A stretch of DNA of 64,000 nt from Tupaia tana (Eukaryota; Chordata; Mammalia; Scandentia; Tupaiidae): positions 190,251,639 to 190,315,638 of the forward strand of contig JAKSZU010000003.1 of assembly GCA_026018925.1 (NCBI GenBank), in the 5' to 3' direction. Positions 58,379 through 64,000 of this stretch are shown in pieces. The first letter of the stretch is position 1. Each line of letters opens with the position of its first letter. The position numbers and the translations under genes are program-made. The notes under the pieces were generated by a model that worked only from the letters and a program-made list of their open reading frames with translations, was not told the DNA's origin and searched no databases.

Positions 58379-58742
58379 TAATTTTTTTTGGAGAGGTTTT
58401 TGCTATAGGGTGCATGCACTCACCAGAGAGAGGCAGAGAGACAGAAAGCGAGAAATCACCCCCTGGGGGGGGGGGGGGATGGCCACACATCTCTTCTTCT
58501 CCATTCTCTCGGGATCTTGCACACGCATGCACACGTGCCCAGTGTGAGCTTAAGCCACTGGATCTGAGACTCGAACCGCGGTTAAGCCAACTGCTGTTCC
58601 CTTTTTAATTTTTATTCATTTAAATTTGACCAGAGAGAGAGACAGAGAGAGAGAAAGCAAGCGACTAGGACTAGGACTCAAACCGTAGTCAGCCATGTGG
58701 GACTACCCAGTGCCTTAACCACCATGCCACCTGCTAGTCCCC
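58379..58742 (-). mobile_element. SINE class B containing a nested class A SINE
   Basis: ATATGCCA(T/A)TAATCTT flanks the pair at 58363-58378 and 58743-58758. The class A copy (about 58387-58602) sits in the outer copy's T-rich tail; TTTAATTTTT repeats around it. Confidence 0.88.
58387..58602 (-). mobile_element. SINE class A, nested
   Basis: GGAGAGGTTTTTGCTATAGG at left, CCAACTGCTGTTCCC at right; poly(G) run in the body; part of the head deleted. Confidence 0.88.
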
Positions 58743-59219
58743 ATATGCCAATAATCTTAAATCATGGATTTTCCAAGTTGAAATGCATCACAGAAATTTT
58801 CCGAGGGTGGTTAAAAAAGACACTGAAGATTTCATCTTGTTAATCCTGCTTTCCAAGGTCCAGCGTTCACAGTGACCATCCACAGCAGTGCTGTCACAGC
58901 TACACATCTTATGACTCATTTACTATTATATTGTGATATTTGAAGTGAACGAACACACTATGAAGCTGACCAAAAGAACCAGGGCAGCAATCCTGAAAGT
59001 CTCAAGGAAACTTCAAGGTCGTTCATGAAGTCAAAACTATTTTCCTAACAGTTTTCTAACACAGTTTTTTCACCATATTGACCTTGGTACCGGTTGTACA
59101 AAAGAACCACCTGAGCACAAATACAGACAGTAGCACTGAACAGCTGATATATTGTACCTCCACTGGCACACACGGTAGAAAAGTCAGTTTCAATGAACAA
59201 TTTTGTTGAAGCAATAGAG

Positions 59220-59435
59220 ATTTTTTTAATTGCCAGAGGGCATATATCCTCATTGGGAGAAGGGGGCACCTTGTTGGGTATGGTCACACTGCAATCTCTT
59301 CTCCATCCTGTTGGAATTTTGGATGTGTATGCGCACGCACTTGGAGGTGTTTTCCAGCCTCTGGGGTCAGGATTTGAACCATAGTTAGCCACGTGGGATC
59401 TGGCTCCCTTAACTCACTAGACTGCAGGGCCAGCC
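59220..59435 (-). mobile_element. SINE class C, in hAT relic
   Basis: TTGCCAGAGGGCATATATCC at left, GACTGCAGGGCCAGCCTG at right. Confidence 0.8.
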
Positions 59436-60026
59436 TGAAAATTAATTTTATTAAGTCTCTACTCCTAGGTAATGGGAAGTCCTGGTACTACAGCATACCG
59501 AAGTGATGGGTGCTTAAGTGGTATTATCTGAACTGTGCTGAACTAGCCACTCATCATGGAACACTGCTTTTCCTTTGAAGAATGACTGACAGACTATGTT
59601 TTTCAGCGGAGATTTTCTCTAAAATAAATGAAGTAAGGCTGTCACTTGCGGAAAACAACTGACAATATTTGTTGCCAATGATAGGATTTCACCTTTCAAA
59701 AATAAATTAGAATTTTGAAAAATCTGTATCCATCATCATGAGCTTGACAGCTTCCCAATTCTTAAAAGATTTTCTGACAAGATCACTTATATTAAAAAAA
59801 AAAAAAACATTTTAAATCATGGCTTAATAATACATCAATATTCAGAAGAACTGCAAATTTCAGCAAACCTGCATTTTCCAAATGACTAACTTGTTACAAA
59901 TCATGTATAGGTAAAAGACCCATCAAAAACTGCAAGACAGGCCCAATTGATTTTAAGAGTATGAAACCCTTGAAAAGGTTTCAGATTTCAACTATTGCAA
60001 CTAACCTTCAAGAAACTACTAGTTGT

Positions 60027-60167
60027 GGGGACAGCAGGTGAAGTGGTTAAAGGCGCTGGATTCCCACATGGCTGACCACACACAGTTCAAGTCCCAGACC
60101 TGGCGGCTTGCTTTCTCACTTTCCCTTTCACTCTCCGGTCAAATTAAAAAATAGTAAGTGAAAATAA

Positions 60168-60214
<47 letters not shown>

Positions 60215-60233
60215 AGAAGAAGAAAAAAAAAAA
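60027..60233 (+). mobile_element. SINE class B, in hAT relic
   Basis: AGAAACTAC(T/C)AGTTGT at 60011-60026 and 60234-60249; long poly(A). Confidence 0.95.
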
Positions 60234-60550
60234 AGAAACTACCAGTTGTCAAGTTCTGACACCCACAGTTACCTGAAGCTATTACAATATTCCTTTCTTT
60301 TCCAACTAACTCTCCAAATGTGTGTGAGGCCAGGTTTCTTCATATACTTCAACTAACAAGCCACACTACAGCAGACCGAATGCAAAAGCAGGTAAGAAAA
60401 TCCAACCCAACACGAAAGGGAATATAAAAATAAAATCCAGCACAATTTTTTACACTAAACCTTTTTGGATTTGGAAAATAATTATATTTCAAAAAATGTT
60501 ATTTATGTTAACATGTGATAGTTTTCTTATTTTAAAATTAATTAAGACCA

Positions 60551-60712
60551 GGGCCAGCAGGTGGTGTGGTGGTTAAGGGTGCTAGACTCCCACATGGCCA
60601 ACTGTGGTTCGAGTCCAGGACCTGGCAGCTCACTTTCTCACTTTCTCTCTCTGTCCCTCTCTGGTCAAATTAAAATAAATAAGTTAAATAAAATAATTCT
60701 TAAAAAAAAAAA
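60551..60712 (+). mobile_element. SINE class B, in hAT relic
   Basis: GGGCCAGCAGGTGGTGTGGT head, GGTTCGAGTCC B box, tail CTGGTCAAATTAAAATAAAT; AA(T/C)TAAGAC on both sides. Confidence 0.92.
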
Positions 60713-60825
60713 AAAGAACTAAGACAGTATGTAAAACTTGTTTTAATTTCTAATACAGTAATATCAATATATATATAAACCACAAAAGCAAAAGTTCTTT
60801 GGGATATTCCATTTTTAAGAGTATT

Positions 60826-61060
60826 GGGCTGGCCCTGTTGCATAGTGGTGAAGGAAATAGGATCCTACATGTTTGAGTCCTGACCCCAGAAGCTGGAAAA
60901 ACACACAAGTGTATGTATGGACCCAAAATCCCAACAGAAAGAATAGAGGAAAAATGGACTGTGGTATGACCATGCCCTATTAGGGGGTGCTATCTGTCTC
61001 TCTAGTGCACCCTCTGGCAATTTAAAATCCCATGTGCCCTCTGGCAATTTAAGGAAAAAG
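60826..61060 (+). mobile_element. SINE class C, in hAT relic
   Basis: GGGCTGGCCCTGTTGCATAG head; the tail GCCCTCTGGCAATTTAA occurs twice in tandem (61010-61051). Confidence 0.85.
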
Positions 61061-61110
61061 GGGAAAAAAAGTGTGTATGGGTCCTGTGACCAAAATAGCC
61101 AAATCAGACA

Positions 61111-61437
61111 ATTCAGAAAAGTAAACACTAAATATGGGTTTTTCTTCTGCTAACTCAAATATTTATTTGCATTATATATACTTTGAGAATCATTAACTCC
61201 CCAAAAAAGGATTTTTTTAACTGTAGTATAGAAAATCTTTTTGGAGTAAAGAAGGTGCTAATTAATTAGTATTTTCCTACACAGTTTAGTTAACTCTTCT
61301 TTAGAGTTATAACTCATATATATATATGGTTTTGTTTGAAAATATGCACAAGTATGCTAAATATAGTGTTTAAGATAACATTCAAAAATGAATTTTGATT
61401 TTTGGAAATCATACCCAATAGTAACATATCACACTGT
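61111..61437. other. Spacer downstream of PPM1B; no gene seen
   Basis: AT-rich, no SINE. Lies between the hAT relic and the PPM1B poly(A) site. Confidence 0.5.
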
Positions 61438-61453
61438 TTTTTTTAATCAATTC

Positions 61454-61459
61454 TTTATT
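61454..61459 (-). terminator. PPM1B: Distal poly(A) signal of PPM1B
   Basis: AATAAA on the minus strand. About 15-40 nt further on, GTGTGATATGTT gives a GT-rich downstream element, so cleavage near 61438-61445 is likely. Confidence 0.6.
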
Positions 61460-62869
61460 TAGGTAACAATTGGTTATGTTCACTGCATTGTATGAAACAT
61501 CACAATATCATACTGGAAGGGTACTATCAGTACAGAGTTGGATCAGAGCAGACAGTTTGAACAATAAACCATTTTGCATTCTTCATTCCCTTTTAACAAC
61601 CCCCAAACCCAGTAAAGGGACAGATAGCTTTTAACATCATCATGTAAAGCACTTTTAACTTACAAGGCTAAAATCTAAATAATAAATAAAATATATTGTG
61701 GCAATAATTCCTTTTAGGCCAAAAAATCAGGTGCACAATAAATCAAATGATAAGGATAGCTGTCTGTATTCATATGTGTGGCTCTCCAGAAACAGCTTCA
61801 GGAAAATGTTACAGAAAATACCATGAATTCCATTTCACACAAGACCAGATGATGACTCATTTTTAACTACACACAAGGGCAATTACATCCTGCTGTAACA
61901 CAATTTAAACAGATACGGAAATGTTTACAAAGCATCCACAACATGTAAACCATGTACAAAATGGATACATTCATTACTTCTCCTACCCCAATAACTTCTT
62001 TAGATAAATACTCTTCATGTTCAGCATTAACTGGATAAAATACATGCAAAACTCAAAAAGAATTCAAGAATTCAAGGTTATTGTAAAAATAGAATAAAAC
62101 TAATAATCTTCAAGTACCTTATGTGACAGCCACTCTGTACCGTGCCCAATGTTATAAAATGAAAGGTTACTGAACCCATGAAAATATCTCTGTAATATTT
62201 CCTTAGATCTAAAATAGATAATTTAAATGTATTTATAGTCATTTTAATGTAATATTCTGAGCTTTTAAAATAACATAAACAATTAAAAATTATACCAAAT
62301 TACACAAAACTTGTAGTATTTTAAAAGCTGAAAAATTAAAATGATAGAAATCCACATGTAAAACAAAAATCACAATTTACATTATAAAGGCAAATCTCAT
62401 CATTTAAAAAAATTTGCAGCAGTGAGATGTCAAAGCAAATTATAAATAGCCATAAATTAATCCATTTCGTTTCAAAAGATTTTTCTAGTGAGAGTTGAAG
62501 GATGTAGTAGATACATGCATAAAATTTGTAAGGGTTTATAATATTATTGCCAAATACACTTTATCCTAAAGCAAGGCAACATTACAATTTGGACATTATT
62601 GGAGAACCCAGTTTGGTAATACAGATAAAATTGGAAAAAATTAAATAACAATTAATAAATATATATCCTATAGTAAATTGCTCAAATGAAATTCCAAGCC
62701 ACAGAGCTGCAAAAGGCTTCCAACTTGGTGAATTGAAAAAAAGGAACATCTCATACAATTCTTTACTCTTACATGCTTATATGTTATGTTCTTTTTTTTA
62801 AAAAAAGAAAAAAAACCATAATGTATCTTCAGATTATAGCTAACTATATTCCCATGCACCTCAGACACA

Positions 62870-62875
62870 TTTATT
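62870..62875 (-). terminator. PPM1B: Possible proximal poly(A) signal of PPM1B
   Basis: AATAAA on the minus strand about 290 nt after the stop codon, which could give a short 3' UTR form. Use is unproven. Confidence 0.35.
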
Positions 62876-63164
62876 GATTTGTGGTGAAATTACTCTGTTG
62901 GTTTCTAGGGCCAAAAGTTCAACACAGATGTAACCAGTATGCCTGAGGTTGGCAAAAAATACTGTAGTACAGGCAATGCTACGAGTGGCAATTATCAGAA
63001 AACACAAATATGAACAAATGATGGGAAATGCTAATGATTTTCTGCTCATATCACAAAACGTTGGGAATCCACAAGAATATTTTCCCTTGTATTGAAGAAA
63101 ATTGTGATTAAAAGTTTTTTCCCCCAATTTTCAGAATCAAAAGCATTTTAGAAGGTTTATAAGG

Positions 63165-63194
63165 CTACCATGGGTCTTCTAGATCTCCAGCACC
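63165..63194 (-). CDS. PPM1B: PPM1B alternative last exon, coding part (short C-terminal tail)
   Basis: PPM1B is a Mg/Mn-dependent Ser/Thr phosphatase (PP2C-beta), a cytosolic negative regulator in stress-kinase and NF-kB signalling. On the minus strand a long pyrimidine tract ends CCTGTAG (AG at 63196-63195). The next codons in phase 0 read GAGDLEDPW and then TAG at 63167-63165. The ending resembles the TDDMW tail of the paralogue PPM1A. Nine residues after residue 378 would fit the 387-residue PPM1B isoform as I remember it. The catalytic domain lies upstream, beyond the right edge. Support comes from the splice site, the tail, the long SINE-free 3' UTR, and the position upstream of SLC3A1 on the same strand as in human. 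No other PPM1B exon is in view, so the name rests on this tail and synteny. Confidence 0.8.
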   Translation of the reverse strand, partial: GAGDLEDPW

Positions 63195-64000
63195 CTACAG
63201 GAAAAGAAAAGGAAGAATATTATTATTATTTACCTATACCACCTCCAGGGTGGATTGAATTTCAAAAGAAGACAAAATTAGATGAACAAATTACCTTCCT
63301 TTCTTTGTCTGAAAAGGCACTTTTACAGAGAGGTGTGTGTATTATATATATTGTGTGTACACATGTATCTATCTAACCCAGATAGATAACTGGTTGTTTT
63401 TTTCTTCCCCTCTCCACCAAAAGCTTTCCTCTTTCTCAAACCACTTAAAAATATTCTGGCATTGGAAAAATAGATCAAAACATCAGCTACAAAATCTGAA
63501 GATTCCAAAATTTCTACTTACATGGTACCTTAAACAACTACAGACACATGATATAAAACATAAACATGAAAAAGTCAAGTTAATGTTCTACAGTAACAAA
63601 ATAGTTGTTTTAAAAAAATAACTTCCCATGTGACTAACAGCAATCTATAATTTAAAAATCCCTTATATTAAAAACTAAATTCATATATGCTACTATTTTA
63701 AAAATAGCCCATAATTCTTATATTTACAAAGAACCGATGAATACTTGTAATAGAATCAACAATGCTACAATCTTTATAAAGTGCTTGATGTGGCAATTTT
63801 CTCAAGTCTATGTATGCCCATACTTTCCAAAGATTAATGCTTTGTACCACAAAACGGGGATGAGAAACAGATTTACTTGGAGTAGAAAATATTTATGTAT
63901 TTTTATATTGAAATTTTTTCCCATTTTGCTATTAAAAAAAGAAAAAAGAAAAACAACTAAGCCAAATTTCAGTGTGTTGAATTTTAAACAAATACACATA
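63195..64000 (-). other. PPM1B: PPM1B intron, partial
   Basis: Sequence upstream of the terminal exon's 3' splice site, running off the right edge. AT-rich, no SINE, with a short GATA/CA stretch at 63335-63385. No further exon recognised. Confidence 0.65.

Larger units (their letters stand above)
58760..61110 (+). mobile_element. Decayed hAT-family DNA transposon with transposase C-terminal remnant
   Basis: Plus-strand segments between four SINEs (59220, 60027, 60551, 60826) read as an old hAT transposase. They include the stretches for a LDSFPILKRF-like region near 59745-59775 and the CEAGF-type dimerisation motif near 60325 (here CEAR, broken by frameshifts and stops). The last part, near 60790 and 61080, with CTTTGGG and GGTCCTGTGACCAAAA, resembles a hAT terminal region. 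The family is the one that gave rise to ZBED5/FAM200-type genes, from memory; the exact repeat name is uncertain. Not coding: many stops. Confidence 0.7.
61438..63164 (-). other. PPM1B: PPM1B 3' UTR
   Basis: About 1.7 kb of AT-rich sequence after the TAG stop with no SINE, L1 or MITE, although copies elsewhere occur every few hundred bases. It ends with AATAAA (61459-61454) and a GT-rich stretch just beyond. The absence of insertions suggests selection, as expected for a UTR. The distal end is estimated to about 15 bases. Confidence 0.7.

Noticed and set aside
62861-63127. 88-codon open frame, minus strand
   Set aside because: Lies in the PPM1B 3' UTR, has no homology I recognise, and the splice site upstream explains a different frame.
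61438-63194. Processed pseudogene instead of a real terminal exon
   Set aside because: An intact splice acceptor with a long pyrimidine tract precedes it, there is no target duplication or A tail, and the neighbour order fits PPM1B-SLC3A1.

Overview
This is a stretch of a placental-mammal nuclear genome: split exons with GT/AG junctions, L1, L2 and MIR relics, and about ninety copies of a tRNA-derived SINE family. No bacterial, phage, CRISPR or retroviral gene is visible. One SINE at 48866-49075 joins a tRNA-like head to a 7SL/Alu-like tail, which points to Euarchontoglires. The dominant SINE is not Alu, B1/B2 or rabbit C. My best guess is a colugo (Dermoptera, CYN-type SINEs), inferred from memory and not proven.

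Two conserved genes frame the window, both on the minus strand. SLC3A1 (rBAT, heavy subunit of the cystine/dibasic amino-acid transporter b0,+) has its promoter near 27500 and exons 1-4 at 27003-27432, 23040-23219, 22461-22615 and 15617-15742. These four exons encode residues 1-297 without a break. Exons 5-10 were not found, so intron 4 runs for more than 15.6 kb to the left edge. At the right edge lies a terminal exon that I assign to PPM1B (PP2C-beta phosphatase). A strong 3' splice site at about 63195 is followed by nine codons (GAGDLEDPW), a stop, and a ~1.7-kb SINE-free 3' UTR ending near 61438. The order PPM1B then SLC3A1 on one strand matches human chromosome 2p21.

Layout: 1-15616 is SLC3A1 intron 4 (SINEs, a COX6C retropseudogene, MIR and L2 relics, two L1 relics). 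15617-27432 holds exons 4 to 1 with introns 3, 2 and 1 (a 27-bp minisatellite, more L1 and SINEs). 27540-61430 is the SLC3A1-PPM1B intergenic region: dense nested SINEs, several L1 fragments in both orientations, two palindromic MITE families, and a decayed hAT-transposase element next to the PPM1B 3' end. 61438-63194 is the PPM1B terminal exon, and 63195-64000 is PPM1B intron.

SINE classes used below (my own labels). A: ~255 bp, head CAGCAGTTAGCGTAATGG, tail CCTATAGCAAAAACCTCTCC plus poly(A), youngest. B: ~170 bp, head GGTGGCATGGTGGTTAAGG, CT-rich middle, tail GGTCAAATTAAAATAAA. C: head GCCCTGTGGCCTAGTGGTTAAGG, tail CTCTGGCAA. D: B-like head with an A-like body and tail. E: divergent head with CCACATGGGAGGCCTGG. 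F: old class with a CTCCACAGGGTC motif, all copies in minus orientation here. For a minus copy, poly(T) is on the left and the tRNA-like head on the right.
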